Positions 8,684 to 17,634 of a stretch of DNA of 51,333 nucleotides are shown here, one piece after another. Below the pieces are notes generated by a model. That model saw only the letters and a program-made list of their open reading frames with translations. It did not search any database and had not been told where the DNA came from. The DNA lies in assembly GCA_023460935.1 (NCBI GenBank), contig JAEWOI010000015.1, positions 1 to 51,333 on the forward strand, given 5' to 3'. Both the position numbers and the translations under genes were made by a program. How positions within the stretch are numbered: position 1 is the first letter of the stretch; every line of letters begins with the position of its first letter. The DNA is from Actinomycetes bacterium. Its GTDB lineage: Bacteria > Actinomycetota > Actinomycetes > Propionibacteriales > Propionibacteriaceae.

Positions 8684-10352
8684 GCTCCGCATCGCCGACC
8701 TGGGCGTGATCGGGGACGCGACGATCGAGCCCGGGCCGGGCTTCACGGCCGTGACCGGCGAAACCGGCGCGGGCAAGACCATGATCGTCACCGGCCTCGC
8801 CCTGCTGGCCGGGGCGAAAGCCGACCCGCGGTTGGTGCGTGCCGGAGCGACCCGTGCGCTCGTCGAGGGCCGCTGGCAGGTGCCGGCAGGACAGGCAGGG
8901 CAGCTGGACGACCTCGGCGCGCAGACCGAGGACGGGGAGGTGCTGGTCAGCCGTGCCCTCGGGCCGAACCGCTCCCGGATGGCGATCGGCGGCGCCCAGG
9001 TACCGCTGGCCACAGGTGCGGAGATCGTCGGAGAGTGGGTGACCATCCACGGCCAGTCGGAGCAGCTACGGCTGGGCACTCCCGAACGCCAGCTGCAGGT
9101 GCTGGACCGCTACGCCGGGCCGGAACTGGCCGCAGAGCTCTCCGCCTACCGCGACGACTACGCTGCGCGCCGCGCCGCGCTGGCGGAGCTGGCGGAGCTG
9201 ACCACACGGGCGCAGGAGCGCGCCAGGGAGCTGGACCTGTTGCGCTTCGGCCTGGAGGAGATCTCCAGAGCAGACCCGCAGCCGGGCGAGGACGCCGCTC
9301 GTGCCGCCGAGGCGCGCCGGTTGCAGGCCGTCGACGACCTGCGGCAGGCGGCGCACACCGCCCTGGTCGCGCTGGCCGGCGACGAGGACGACTACGACAC
9401 TGCGGACGCGATCGCCCTGATCGGGGCTGCCCGCAAGGCCCTCGGCGCAGCCGTGGACGCAGACCCCATGCTCGCGCCGATCGCAGAGCAGCTGTCCGGA
9501 GCCGCTGCGGCACTGGCGGACGTCGCGTCCCAGCTGGCGGGCTACGCCGCCGGGCTGGACGCCGACCCGCTGCGGCTGGAGTGGATCACCGGCCGCCGCG
9601 CCGAACTGGCCCACCTGACCCGGAAGTACGGCGAATCGGTCGACGACGTGCTGGCCTGGGCGGCGGACGCTGCGCAGCGGGTCGTGCTGCTCGACGCAGG
9701 TGACGCCAGGGTCGAGGAGCTGCGCGCCGCGACCGCCGTCCTGGACGAGAAGCTGACCTCCGCTGCGGCTCGCCTCACCGCGCTGCGGCTGGCTGCGGCG
9801 ACGAAGCTGGCGAAGCTGGTGGCTGGCGAACTGGCCGCGCTGGCCATGCCGAGGGCCAGGCTGTCGTTCGAGCTGACCCCTGCGGCAGAGCTCGGCCCGA
9901 ACGGCGCCGACCAGGTGAGCCTGCTGTTCTCCGCCAACCCGGGCAGCGCCCCGGGGCCGCTGGGCAGGGTGGCCTCCGGCGGGGAGCTCAGCCGGGTCCG
10001 ACTGGCGCTGGAGGTGGTGCTCGCGACCGAGGCGACGGGGGAGACCTTCGTCTTCGACGAGGTGGACGCCGGAGTCGGCGGGGCCGTGGCCATCGAGATC
10101 GGCCGCCGGCTCGCCCGGCTGGCGGAGCGCAGCCAGGTGGTCGTGGTCACGCACCTGGCACAGGTAGCGGCGTTCGCCGAGCGCCACTACGTCGTGGCCA
10201 AGTCCGACGACGGTTCGGTCACCACCAGTGGTGTCCGGCTGGTGCAGGACGAGGAACGGGTGGAGGTGCTCGCCCGCATGATGGGCGGCCTGGAGTCCAG
10301 CGACTCCGCGCTCGCCCACGCCCGAGAGCTGCTGCAGACCGTCAGCGGCTGA
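8673..10352 (+). CDS. recN: DNA repair protein RecN
   Basis: A 559-residue SMC-like ATPase. The N-terminal head has Walker A GETGAGKT (residues 29-36); a central Ala/Glu/Arg-rich coiled-coil region follows (about 160-360); the C-terminal head carries the ABC signature VASGGELSR, Walker B ETFVFDEVDAGVGG and LARMMGG. RecN acts on double-strand breaks during recombinational repair. ATG 8673 overlaps nadK, so expression is coupled. Its last 11 bp overlap the convergent tetR gene. Confidence 0.95.
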   Translation: MLAELRIADLGVIGDATIEPGPGFTAVTGETGAGKTMIVTGLALLAGAKADPRLVRAGATRALVEGRWQVPAGQAGQLDDLGAQTEDGEVLVSRALGPNRSRMAIGGAQVPLATGAEIVGEWVTIHGQSEQLRLGTPERQLQVLDRYAGPELAAELSAYRDDYAARRAALAELAELTTRAQERARELDLLRFGLEEISRADPQPGEDAARAAEARRLQAVDDLRQAAHTALVALAGDEDDYDTADAIALIGAARKALGAAVDADPMLAPIAEQLSGAAAALADVASQLAGYAAGLDADPLRLEWITGRRAELAHLTRKYGESVDDVLAWAADAAQRVVLLDAGDARVEELRAATAVLDEKLTSAAARLTALRLAAATKLAKLVAGELAALAMPRARLSFELTPAAELGPNGADQVSLLFSANPGSAPGPLGRVASGGELSRVRLALEVVLATEATGETFVFDEVDAGVGGAVAIEIGRRLARLAERSQVVVVTHLAQVAAFAERHYVVAKSDDGSVTTSGVRLVQDEERVEVLARMMGGLESSDSALAHARELLQTVSG

Positions 10353-11181
10353 AGCGGGCGGGGCTGCGTTCAGGACGGGTCCGCGTCGCCGTCCGGTGCT
10401 GCGCAGGCTCGCCGTCGCCGTCCGGCTCCTCGCCACCGCCGGCAGGGGTCGCCCCCAGCCAGGCCGGCGGCAGCGTGGCCGGGTCGAAGGGTTGCGCCTC
10501 CGGGTCGGGCTCGGTCATCTGCTCGCAGACCGCCACCGAGCACACCGCCATCAGCGACCACTGCCGGTCGCCGGGGCCGTCGGCCGTGCCGTCCAGCTGC
10601 AGGCGCGGGTACGGCACCGCTGCCGCCTCCTGCAGCCCGAAACCCTCGGAGATGGCGGCCAGCGCCCCGGCGAGGTCGGCCAGGCTGAAGCCTGGCCGCA
10701 GCCGCCGGCCACTCCAGCGCAGCACCACCTCGTAGAGCTCGCTGTAGGAGGCCAGCGCCTGGGCGTGGCGTTCGCGGCCCGCTGCGATCAGTTCCGGATC
10801 GGCGTAGGAGCTCGAGCGGATGGCGAGCATCGTGAGGAACGCCACGTCTTCGGGGAAGCTGCGCAGGTTCGCCTCCGCGCCACGGCGGATCGCCTCCTGC
10901 CAGGTGCCTTCGGGGTCGAGCAGCGTGGGAATCACCGCCGCGACCGTGGTCTCGTTCGACGTGCGGTCGCGGTACCGGACCGCCTCCAGGGCCAGCTCGC
11001 GCTGGAAGGCGGTCTGGTCCTCCCAGATCCGGTAGGCGGCACCGGTGGTCAGCCCCGCGCGCCGCAGTACCGAACTCAGCCGGATGTGGCCTACGGCTGC
11101 GGACGGACCACGTTCGTGCAGCAACTGCAGCCCGATGGCGATCAGGCGGCGACGGGTGTGTTCAGCTGAATTTCGCGGCAT
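10342..11181 (-). CDS. TetR-family transcriptional regulator
   Basis: A 279-residue protein starting MPRNSAEHTRRRLIAIG, with the TetR helix-turn-helix in residues about 8-60 (LSSVLRRAGLTTGAAYRIW) followed by a helical ligand domain and a disordered C-terminal tail rich in Gly, Glu, Arg and Pro. The ligand is unknown. ATG 11181 is chosen over the in-frame GTG at 11184 because TAGGGT (complement of 11190-11195) lies 8 nt before it. The gene is divergent from the secreted phospholipase gene, and a perfect palindrome at 11224-11238 between them is a candidate operator. Here tetR and the phospholipase replace the genes that separate recN and pyrG in mycobacteria. Confidence 0.85.
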   Translation of the reverse strand: MPRNSAEHTRRRLIAIGLQLLHERGPSAAVGHIRLSSVLRRAGLTTGAAYRIWEDQTAFQRELALEAVRYRDRTSNETTVAAVIPTLLDPEGTWQEAIRRGAEANLRSFPEDVAFLTMLAIRSSSYADPELIAAGRERHAQALASYSELYEVVLRWSGRRLRPGFSLADLAGALAAISEGFGLQEAAAVPYPRLQLDGTADGPGDRQWSLMAVCSVAVCEQMTEPDPEAQPFDPATLPPAWLGATPAGGGEEPDGDGEPAQHRTATRTRPERSPARFSR

Positions 11182-11223
11182 CACCGTTCACCCTAGCCAC
11201 AGCCGGGCCGCCAGCGCATCCGA

Positions 11224-11238
11224 GAAGTAATTTACTTC
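11224..11238. promoter_or_regulatory. Perfect 15-bp palindrome, candidate TetR operator
   Basis: GAAGTAATTTACTTC: two 7-bp arms around a central T, in the 148-bp gap between tetR and the divergent phospholipase gene. It is strikingly AT-rich against the 70% GC background. It lies 28 nt upstream of the tetR -10-like box, so a bound repressor could affect either promoter. Assignment to this TetR is inference from position and symmetry. Confidence 0.6.
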
Positions 11239-11329
11239 GCCACCCGGGGCCTTCCCACGCGGCTTGCGCGTTCAGCAGGATGACATTCACCGGGACGGAC
11301 CCGGACACACCCCCGGGGGAGGACATCAC

Positions 11330-11866
11330 ATGAAGGCTTGGATCTTCCGCAGCCTGGCCACCGTCGTCGCGGCGCTGGTGGCCAGCTTCGGCCTGGTCGC
11401 ACCCGCGCCGGCCAACGCGGCGACGCGGGCGGAGTTGAAGGCTGCGGCCACCAGCGTGGCCTACGAGAAGGTCGGCGGCGGCAACTACGCCAAGTACAAG
11501 GAGAAGTACCCCAAGGCTCTGAACTGGGGCAACGACGGCTGCAGCGTGCCGAGCGAGGTCCTGCTCTTCGGTGGCCTGGGCGCGGCGATCAAGGCCTACG
11601 GCGGCGTGTTCGAGAAGTCCTGTGACCGGCACGACTTCGGCTACCGCAACTTCGGCAAGAACACCTCCACCGCCGGCGTGCACCCCAAGTTCAGCCCGAC
11701 CCGGGCCACCAAGGACAAGATCGACTCGAAGTTCTACTCGAACATGAAGGTTCAGTGCGAGTCGAAGTACGGCAGCCTCAATCCGCTCCGCGCAGCCTGC
11801 AAGGCGGCGGCGAAGGTCTTCTACGAGGCGGTCAGCCACCGTGGGGACAAGGCCTTCTTCGGCTGA
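11330..11866 (+). CDS. Secreted prokaryotic phospholipase A2
   Basis: A 178-residue preprotein with a Sec signal peptide (residues 1-30, cleavage after ANA). The mature part has the prokaryotic/fungal phospholipase A2 fold signature: NWGNDGCSVP (65-74) and CDRHDFGYRNFG (98-109) with the His101-Asp102 catalytic pair. Four cysteines (71, 98, 143, 157) fit two disulfides. Such enzymes hydrolyse the sn-2 ester of phospholipids with Ca2+. ATG 11330 has a GGGGGAGGA site at 11315-11323. The gene stands alone, divergent from tetR, and is followed by a terminator. Role could be nutrient scavenging, membrane turnover or competition; the sequence does not decide. Confidence 0.88.
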   Translation: MKAWIFRSLATVVAALVASFGLVAPAPANAATRAELKAAATSVAYEKVGGGNYAKYKEKYPKALNWGNDGCSVPSEVLLFGGLGAAIKAYGGVFEKSCDRHDFGYRNFGKNTSTAGVHPKFSPTRATKDKIDSKFYSNMKVQCESKYGSLNPLRAACKAAAKVFYEAVSHRGDKAFFG

Positions 11867-11878
11867 GCCTGATCGTCA

Positions 11879-11912
11879 CTGCGGCCGTCCCGGAACTCCG
11901 GGGCGGCCGCAG
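11879..11912 (+). terminator. Terminator after the phospholipase gene
   Basis: A 15-bp stem (11879-11893 with 11898-11912, one G-U pair) around an AACT loop, starting 12 nt after the stop codon. No U-tract follows. Confidence 0.85.
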
Positions 11913-11978
11913 GCGTGTTCGCGTCCCGCGGAGCGGCGATTCGTCGTGGCCGGGTCGGCGCCTATAGGCTGGAGGCCC

Positions 11979-13640
11979 GTGGGGACATCGACACAGACCA
12001 AGCACGTATTCGTCACCGGAGGCGTCGTCTCCTCACTGGGCAAGGGACTCACCGCGTCCAGCCTGGGCAGCCTGCTGGTGGCCCGCGGGCTGCGGGTGAC
12101 CATGCAGAAACTCGACCCGTACCTCAACGTGGACCCGGGCACGATGAACCCGTTCCAGCACGGTGAGGTCTTCGTTACCGAGGACGGGGCGGAGACCGAC
12201 CTCGACATCGGCCACTACGAGCGCTTCCTCGACGTGCCGCTGAACGCCGAGGCCAACGTCACCACGGGCAAGGTTTACTCCACCGTGATCGCCAAGGAGC
12301 GGCGCGGTGACTTCCTCGGCGACACCGTGCAGGTGATCCCGCACATCACCAACGAGATCAAGGACGAGATGCTGGCCATGGCCGGCCCCGGGGTCGACGT
12401 GGTCATCCACGAGATCGGCGGCACCGTCGGCGACATCGAGTCCCTGCCGTTCCTCGAGGCAGCCCGGCAGGTGCGCCGGGAGGTCGGACGGGACAACGCC
12501 TTCTTCCTGCACGTCTCGCTGGTGCCCTACATCGGCCCGTCCGGTGAGCTGAAGACCAAGCCCACCCAGCACTCGGTGGCCGCCCTGCGCCAGGTCGGCA
12601 TCCAGCCGGACGCGATCGTGTGCCGGGCGAGCATGGACATCCCGACCGGCGTCAAGCGCAAGATCGCGCTGATGTGCGACGTCGACGAGGAGGCCGTGAT
12701 CTCCTGCCCGGACGCGCCGAGCATCTACGACATCCCCAAGGTCATCCACGCCGAGGGCCTGGACGCCTACGTCGTGCGCCGGCTCGGCGTCTCCTTCCGC
12801 GACGTGAACTGGACGAAGTGGCACGACCTCCTCGAGCGGGTGCACCACCCCAAGGAGGAGGTGACGATCGCGCTCGTCGGCAAGTACATCGACCTGCCGG
12901 ACGCCTACCTCAGCGTGTCCGAGGCGCTGCGTGCCGGCGGCTTCGCCAACTGGGCGAAGGTGAACATCCGCTGGGTCGCCTCCGACACCTGCGAGACCCC
13001 TGCGGGGGCCGCGGCGGAGCTGGGCGACGTCGACGGCATCTGCGTGCCCGGCGGGTTCGGCATCCGCGGGGTGGAGGGCAAGCTGGGAGCGCTGCGCTAC
13101 GCCAGGGAGAACCAGGTGCCCACGCTCGGGCTGTGCCTGGGCCTGCAGTGCATGGTGATCGAGGCAGCGCGCAACCTGCTGGGTCTGGCCGATGCGGCCT
13201 CCACGGAGTTCGAGCCGGACACCCACGCGCCCGTGATCGCCACCATGGCCGAGCAGGTGCACATCGTCTCCGGCGACGGCGACATGGGGGCCACGATGCG
13301 GCTGGGCGCCTACCCGGCCGACCTGGAGGCCGGCTCGCTGGTGGCACAGCGCTACGGCACCACCCGGGTGAGCGAGCGGCACCGGCACCGCTACGAGGTG
13401 AACAACGCCTACCGTGAGGACCTTGCGGCCAAGGGCCTGCACATCAGCGGCACCAGCCCGGACGGCAGCCTGGTGGAGTTCGTCGAACTCGACCGCGACC
13501 TGCACCCGTACTACGTCGGCACCCAGGCCCACCCCGAACTGAAGTCGCGCCCGACCCAGCCCCACCCCCTGTTCTCGGGACTGGTCGAGGCCGCGCTGAA
13601 GCGCCGGCTGTCCGCGCGGCTGCCAGAGGACGGCGAGTAG
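11979..13640 (+). CDS. pyrG: CTP synthase
   Basis: A 553-residue enzyme that aminates UTP to CTP using glutamine. The synthetase domain begins KHVFVTGGVVSSLGKGL and contains LDPYLNVDPGTMNPFQHGEV and EIGGTVGDIES; the glutamine amidotransferase domain has PGGFGIRG and GLCLGLQCM with the nucleophile Cys at about residue 386, and the late HPE of the catalytic triad. GTG 11979 is preceded by TAGGCT (11965-11970) at 8 nt, so leaderless initiation is likely. Confidence 0.97.
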   Translation: MGTSTQTKHVFVTGGVVSSLGKGLTASSLGSLLVARGLRVTMQKLDPYLNVDPGTMNPFQHGEVFVTEDGAETDLDIGHYERFLDVPLNAEANVTTGKVYSTVIAKERRGDFLGDTVQVIPHITNEIKDEMLAMAGPGVDVVIHEIGGTVGDIESLPFLEAARQVRREVGRDNAFFLHVSLVPYIGPSGELKTKPTQHSVAALRQVGIQPDAIVCRASMDIPTGVKRKIALMCDVDEEAVISCPDAPSIYDIPKVIHAEGLDAYVVRRLGVSFRDVNWTKWHDLLERVHHPKEEVTIALVGKYIDLPDAYLSVSEALRAGGFANWAKVNIRWVASDTCETPAGAAAELGDVDGICVPGGFGIRGVEGKLGALRYARENQVPTLGLCLGLQCMVIEAARNLLGLADAASTEFEPDTHAPVIATMAEQVHIVSGDGDMGATMRLGAYPADLEAGSLVAQRYGTTRVSERHRHRYEVNNAYREDLAAKGLHISGTSPDGSLVEFVELDRDLHPYYVGTQAHPELKSRPTQPHPLFSGLVEAALKRRLSARLPEDGE

Positions 13641-13644
13641 GGCC

Positions 13645-14340
13645 ATGGCCCGCCAGCTGAGCCGGGCGGAGGTGGCCGACCTGCCGATGGTCTGGCCGGT
13701 GGCCCGCCACGCCGTGCTCGGCCGGGGCCGGGTCTCGGACTTCGTCAACGACACCGTCGTCACCCCCGACGGGAACAGCATGGAGCGGCAGTACCTGCTG
13801 CACCCAGGCGCGGTCGGGGTGATCGCCTGGGACGACGACACCGACCGGATCGCTGTCGTGCGGCAGTACCGGCACCCGGTTAGCTTCCAGCTCACCGAGC
13901 CGCCCGCCGGGCTGCTGGACACCGACGGGGAGAGCTGGCTGGCCGCGGCCAAGCGGGAACTTGTGGAGGAGGCCGGGCTCAGCGCAGGCCGCTGGCAGGT
14001 GCTGGTCGACACCTTCACCACGCCGGGCGCCAACCAGGAGTCGCTGCGGATCTACCTTGCCCGCGAACTCGCCGAGGCTCCGGCGCCGGAGGGCTTCGTC
14101 GCCGACCACGAGGAGGCCGACATGGAGGTCTGCTGGGCGGCCCGGGCCGACCTGGTGGACGCCGTCCTCGGCGGGCAGCTGCAGAACCCCACGATGGTGG
14201 CCGGCGTCCTGGCACTGGAGGTGGCCAGGCTGTCCGGCCGCCTCGAGGAACTGCGTGATGCCGAGGCCGACTGGCCGGCCCGCTCGGTGTGGACGGCGCA
14301 CAACGCTGCCCTGCGGGGGCAAGATGGCGACGCCGGCTGA
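13645..14340 (+). CDS. Nudix hydrolase, ADP-ribose pyrophosphatase type
   Basis: A 231-residue Nudix protein. The Nudix box spans residues about 91-112 with catalytic REL/EEAG (R104 to G111), and the upstream PPAGLLDTDGE matches the ADP-ribose pyrophosphatase subgroup. The G-to-E loop has six residues instead of the usual five, as I recall for mycobacterial homologues. Likely reaction: ADP-ribose to AMP plus ribose 5-phosphate. It starts 4 nt after pyrG and overlaps xerD by 17 bp, matching the conserved pyrG-nudix-xerD order. Confidence 0.9.
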   Translation: MARQLSRAEVADLPMVWPVARHAVLGRGRVSDFVNDTVVTPDGNSMERQYLLHPGAVGVIAWDDDTDRIAVVRQYRHPVSFQLTEPPAGLLDTDGESWLAAAKRELVEEAGLSAGRWQVLVDTFTTPGANQESLRIYLARELAEAPAPEGFVADHEEADMEVCWAARADLVDAVLGGQLQNPTMVAGVLALEVARLSGRLEELRDAEADWPARSVWTAHNAALRGQDGDAG

Positions 14341-15340
14341 ACGGGAGTCGGCTCCCGGGGCCGGCGTCCCGGCCCCGGCCGGCGGTGGCGACCCGGGCCC
14401 CGGCCGGCGCAGCGCCCTGGCCAGCCTGGTGCGCAGCTACCTCGACCACCTGACCGTGGAGCGGGGTGCGTCGGCCAACACCGTCGCGGCCTACCGGCGT
14501 GACCTGGCCCGCTACACAGCGTTCCTCGCTGCCAGGGGTGTGGAGGACCCGGCTGCGGTGACCGAGGCCGACGTCGCCGGCTTCGTCGCGGAGCTCCGGG
14601 AACCGGCGGACGGTCGGGCCCCGCTTTCTGTGGCCAGCGCCACCCGCAGCCTGGTCGCGGTGCGCTCGCTGCACAGCTTCGCCGCGGCCGAGGGCCGCAC
14701 CCCCGGCGACCCGGCGGCCGCCGTCCGGCCACCGAAGGCCGGGCGGAGGTTGCCCAAGGCGCTTGACGTTGCGCAGGTGCAGGCCCTGCTGGCCACCCCA
14801 GACCCAGCCACCCCCGGCGGGCTGCGAGACGCTGCGCTGCTGGAGCTGCTCTACGGCACCGGCGGCCGGGTCTCGGAGATCCTCGACCTGGACGTGGACG
14901 ACGTCACCGGCCTGCTGGCCGACCCCGACGCCGGGCTGCGGCTGTTCGGGAAGGGCCGCAAGGAGCGGCTCGTTCCGGTGGGCTCCTATGCCCGGCGGGC
15001 AGTCGAGGCGTGGCTCGTCCGCGGCCGTCCGGCCTTCGCCAGGGTGGCGGCGCGGCCCAGTCCGGCGCTGCTGCTCAACAGCCGCGGCCTGCGGCTCAGC
15101 CGGCAGAGCGCCTGGGCCGTGCTGCAGAAGGCTGCCGAGGCGGCCCGGCTCGGCGTGGAGGTCTCGCCACACACCCTGCGGCACTCCTTCGCGACCCACC
15201 TGCTTGACGGCGGGGCGGACGTGCGGGTGGTCCAGGAACTGCTCGGCCACGCATCGGTGACCACCACCCAGATCTACACGCTGGTCACGGTGGAACACCT
15301 GCGTGAAGTGTTCCTGGCGGCTCATCCGAGGGCCCGCTGA
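14324..15340 (+). CDS. xerD: Site-specific tyrosine recombinase XerD
   Basis: A 338-residue tyrosine recombinase with an N-terminal SAM-like core-binding domain (SLVRSYLDHLTVERGASANT) and a catalytic domain whose residues are all visible: R182 (GGRVSE), K210 (KGRKER), H283 and R286 (HTLRHSFATH), H309 (LGHAS) and nucleophile Y318 (QIYT). With XerC it resolves chromosome dimers at dif. The first 30 residues form a Pro/Gly-rich extension; if ATG 14324 is not used, a later start would be needed. Its place between the Nudix gene and parA marks it as the housekeeping enzyme, not an integrase. Confidence 0.93.
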   Translation: MATPAERESAPGAGVPAPAGGGDPGPGRRSALASLVRSYLDHLTVERGASANTVAAYRRDLARYTAFLAARGVEDPAAVTEADVAGFVAELREPADGRAPLSVASATRSLVAVRSLHSFAAAEGRTPGDPAAAVRPPKAGRRLPKALDVAQVQALLATPDPATPGGLRDAALLELLYGTGGRVSEILDLDVDDVTGLLADPDAGLRLFGKGRKERLVPVGSYARRAVEAWLVRGRPAFARVAARPSPALLLNSRGLRLSRQSAWAVLQKAAEAARLGVEVSPHTLRHSFATHLLDGGADVRVVQELLGHASVTTTQIYTLVTVEHLREVFLAAHPRAR

Positions 15341-15357
15341 GACCCTAGGCTGCTCCC

Positions 15358-16398
15358 GTGCGGAACTTCGGGCGGCGCGAGCTGTTGCTCGCCGGCCTGG
15401 CCATGGGCCTGGCCGGCTGCAGCCGGCAGCCCGAAGCCGTCCAGGCTCCTACCCCGACCGGGACTGCCGGGTCGTCTGCGCCGCCCAGCGCGAGCCCGTC
15501 GCCGAGCCCGCGGTCTACCCCGGCGTGGACGGCGCGGGTGATGACCTACAACCTGCTCACGCCCAACCTCGGCGGGTCGCACTTCCGCGACGCCGTCGAC
15601 GACGACGACCTCAAACTCGCCAACCGTGCGCCGGTGATGGCGAAATGGATCACCGCTGCAGCCCCGGACATCATCGGGCTGCAGGAGAACGAGGCGAACC
15701 CGCCGCGGCGGCTGCCGGTGCGGGCTCTCGCGCCGCTGCTGCCCGGCTACCGGGTGTTGCTGCCAGAGCTCAACGTCCCGCTGCTGATCCGTACCGACCG
15801 TTACGCCGCGGAGAAGTACGGCGCCGTCGACATCAGCCAGGGCCACTACTCCCGCCACGTCGGGTGGTACCGGCTGCGGCACCTGGCCACCGGACGGCGC
15901 CTGCTGGTGACCAACACCCACCTTGATCCGTTCCAGAAGCTGTACATGGCCAGGGCCAGGGCGGCCGAGATGGCCGAGATCGTCGACCTGATCGGCGAGC
16001 TTGACCCGCGCGGCAAGCTGCCCACGCTGCTGCTGGGCGACTTGAACGTCCGGGCTGACGAGACCCGGCCGGTCTGGGGCGATCCGCTGACGCTGCTCGC
16101 CGCCGCCGGGCTGCACGACGCCGCCCGCCTGGCCGAGCGCGACATCAGTGAGGTTCCCGGCGCCGCCACCCTGAACAGTTTCGGGACGAGGGTCGGTGGT
16201 CGCTGGACCTACCGTGCGATCCGAAGCGACGGCTACCGCTACGACTACATCTTCGTCTCCCGCGGCACCAGGGTGAAGACCTGGCAGGTGGTCACCGGCC
16301 CCGGCGTCCGGACCCGCGACGGCCAGCCGTTCTTCGCGGACGGGCCGGTCCCTTCAGACCACTGCCCGGTGCAGGCTGAGGTGGAGTTCCCCGCCTGA
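15358..16398 (+). CDS. Exported endonuclease/exonuclease/phosphatase-family lipoprotein
   Basis: A 346-residue protein with a lipoprotein signal (lipobox LAGC, Cys21) whose N-terminus FGRRELLLAG resembles a twin-arginine signal, so it may be exported by Tat. A Ser/Pro/Thr linker (to about residue 55) leads to an EEP-fold domain: TYNLL, IIGLQENE, TNTHLDPF, LLLGDLNV, YDYIFVS and SDHCPV, covering the expected metal and catalytic Asp/His/Glu residues. Substrate is unknown (DNase, phosphodiesterase or sphingomyelinase-like are all possible). GTG 15358 follows TAGGCT (15346-15351) by 6 nt, so it has its own leaderless promoter. Confidence 0.87.
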   Translation: MRNFGRRELLLAGLAMGLAGCSRQPEAVQAPTPTGTAGSSAPPSASPSPSPRSTPAWTARVMTYNLLTPNLGGSHFRDAVDDDDLKLANRAPVMAKWITAAAPDIIGLQENEANPPRRLPVRALAPLLPGYRVLLPELNVPLLIRTDRYAAEKYGAVDISQGHYSRHVGWYRLRHLATGRRLLVTNTHLDPFQKLYMARARAAEMAEIVDLIGELDPRGKLPTLLLGDLNVRADETRPVWGDPLTLLAAAGLHDAARLAERDISEVPGAATLNSFGTRVGGRWTYRAIRSDGYRYDYIFVSRGTRVKTWQVVTGPGVRTRDGQPFFADGPVPSDHCPVQAEVEFPA

Positions 16399-16447
16399 AC
16401 CGGCGAGTCCGTGCAGACTTGTCGACATTCGGGCTTAGGCTGGGCCC

Positions 16448-17344
16448 GTGACCGATGCACCCGCCCTGATCGACCCCGAGCCGGTACTGGACGCCCAGGG
16501 GCTCGGACCCACGGGCCGTCCCCTGCCGGACCTGCCCGAGCCGACGCCGCCGGACCCGAACCACCCGAAGCGCGCCCTGATCATCGCCATGTGCAACCAG
16601 AAGGGCGGGGTGGGCAAGACCACCACCACGATCAACCTCGGCGCGGCGCTGGCCGAGACCGGGCGGAAGGTGCTGCTGGTCGACTTCGACCCGCAGGGTT
16701 CGCTCTCGGTCGGGCTGGGGGTGAACCCGCACACCCTGGAGCACAGCGTCTACGACCTGCTGCTGAACAAGAAGGCCCTCGCCGAGGACGTGATCACCAG
16801 CACCGTCGTCGACGGGCTGGACCTGCTGCCGTCCAACATCGACCTGTCCGCGGCCGAGGTGCAGCTGGTGTCGGAAGTCGCGAGGGAGCAGACGCTGCGC
16901 CGGGTGCTGACGAAGGTGCGCCACGACTACGACATCATCCTGATCGACTGCGCGCCCTCGCTGGGGCTGCTCACCGTCAACGCGCTGACCGCCGCGGACA
17001 AGGTGCTGATGCCGCTGGAGTGCGAGTTCTTCGCGCTGCGCGGCATCGCGCTGCTGACCGACACCATCGACAAGGTGCAGGACCGGCTGAACCCTGAGCT
17101 GGAGATCCTCGGCATCCTCGGCACGATGTTCGACGCCCGCACCCTGCACAGCCGGGAGGTGCTCGAACGGGTCGTGCAGGCCTTCGGCGACACCGTCTTC
17201 CACACCGTCATCCGGCGCACGATCAAGTTCCCCGAGACCACGGTCGCGGGGGAGCCGATCACCACCTACGCGAGCACTTCGCCGGGGGCCTCGGCCTACC
17301 GGATGCTCGCCAGGGAGGTGCTGGCCAGATGCCCAGGCGCGTAG
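16448..17344 (+). CDS. ParA/Soj-like ATPase (scpAB-linked)
   Basis: A 298-residue ParA-type ATPase. After a disordered acidic, Pro-rich leader (residues 1-40) comes the deviant Walker A QKGGVGKTT (51-59), then VDFDPQGSLS and IDCAPSLGLLTVNAL. It is the ParA of the conserved parA - RHH - scpA - scpB block, not the oriC-linked parA; no parB follows. A link to condensin loading or chromosome organisation is inferred from this context. GTG 16448 is 6 nt after TAGGCT (16436-16441). It overlaps the next gene by 16 bp. Confidence 0.92.
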   Translation: MTDAPALIDPEPVLDAQGLGPTGRPLPDLPEPTPPDPNHPKRALIIAMCNQKGGVGKTTTTINLGAALAETGRKVLLVDFDPQGSLSVGLGVNPHTLEHSVYDLLLNKKALAEDVITSTVVDGLDLLPSNIDLSAAEVQLVSEVAREQTLRRVLTKVRHDYDIILIDCAPSLGLLTVNALTAADKVLMPLECEFFALRGIALLTDTIDKVQDRLNPELEILGILGTMFDARTLHSREVLERVVQAFGDTVFHTVIRRTIKFPETTVAGEPITTYASTSPGASAYRMLAREVLARCPGA

Positions 17345-17634
17345 GGCTGCCGGGCGCGGCGGAACTGTTCCGTCCGACCGCGCCGGAGCCGGAGGCCGAG
17401 GAGGCCGCCGTCCCCGCTTCCACCGGCAGGGTGCGGCACGAGGAGAAGATCACCGTGTACGTGAGCAGCGATGAGCTGCTCGCCCTCGAACAGGCGCGGC
17501 TGACCCTGCGCGCCGAGCACGGGTTGGCGGTGGACCGGGGCCGGATCGTGCGCACGGCAATCAGCCTGGCGATGGCCGACCTGGCCGCCCGGGGCGGCGA
17601 CTCCGACCTGGTCCGCGGCCTCGGGCGCACGTGA
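17329..17634 (+). CDS. Small ribbon-helix-helix-like partner of ParA
   Basis: A 101-residue protein. Residues 1-35 are disordered; residues about 38-90 (KITVYVSSDELLALEQARLT, then a second helix GRIVRTAISLAMADL) fit a ribbon-helix-helix DNA-binding fold, as in ParG/CopG-type centromere-binding proteins. It overlaps parA by 16 bp and scpA by 4 bp, so the four proteins are translationally linked. No toxin gene adjoins it, which argues against an antitoxin role. Function in this block is uncharacterised as far as I know. Confidence 0.75.
   Translation: MPRRVGLPGAAELFRPTAPEPEAEEAAVPASTGRVRHEEKITVYVSSDELLALEQARLTLRAEHGLAVDRGRIVRTAISLAMADLAARGGDSDLVRGLGRT

Noticed and set aside
14324..15340. Phage or integron integrase
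   Set aside because: It has XerD length and synteny (nudix-xerD-parA-scpAB), and no phage genes are near.
17329..17634. Antitoxin of a toxin-antitoxin pair
   Set aside because: The RHH-like protein has no toxin neighbour and is embedded in the parA-scpAB block.
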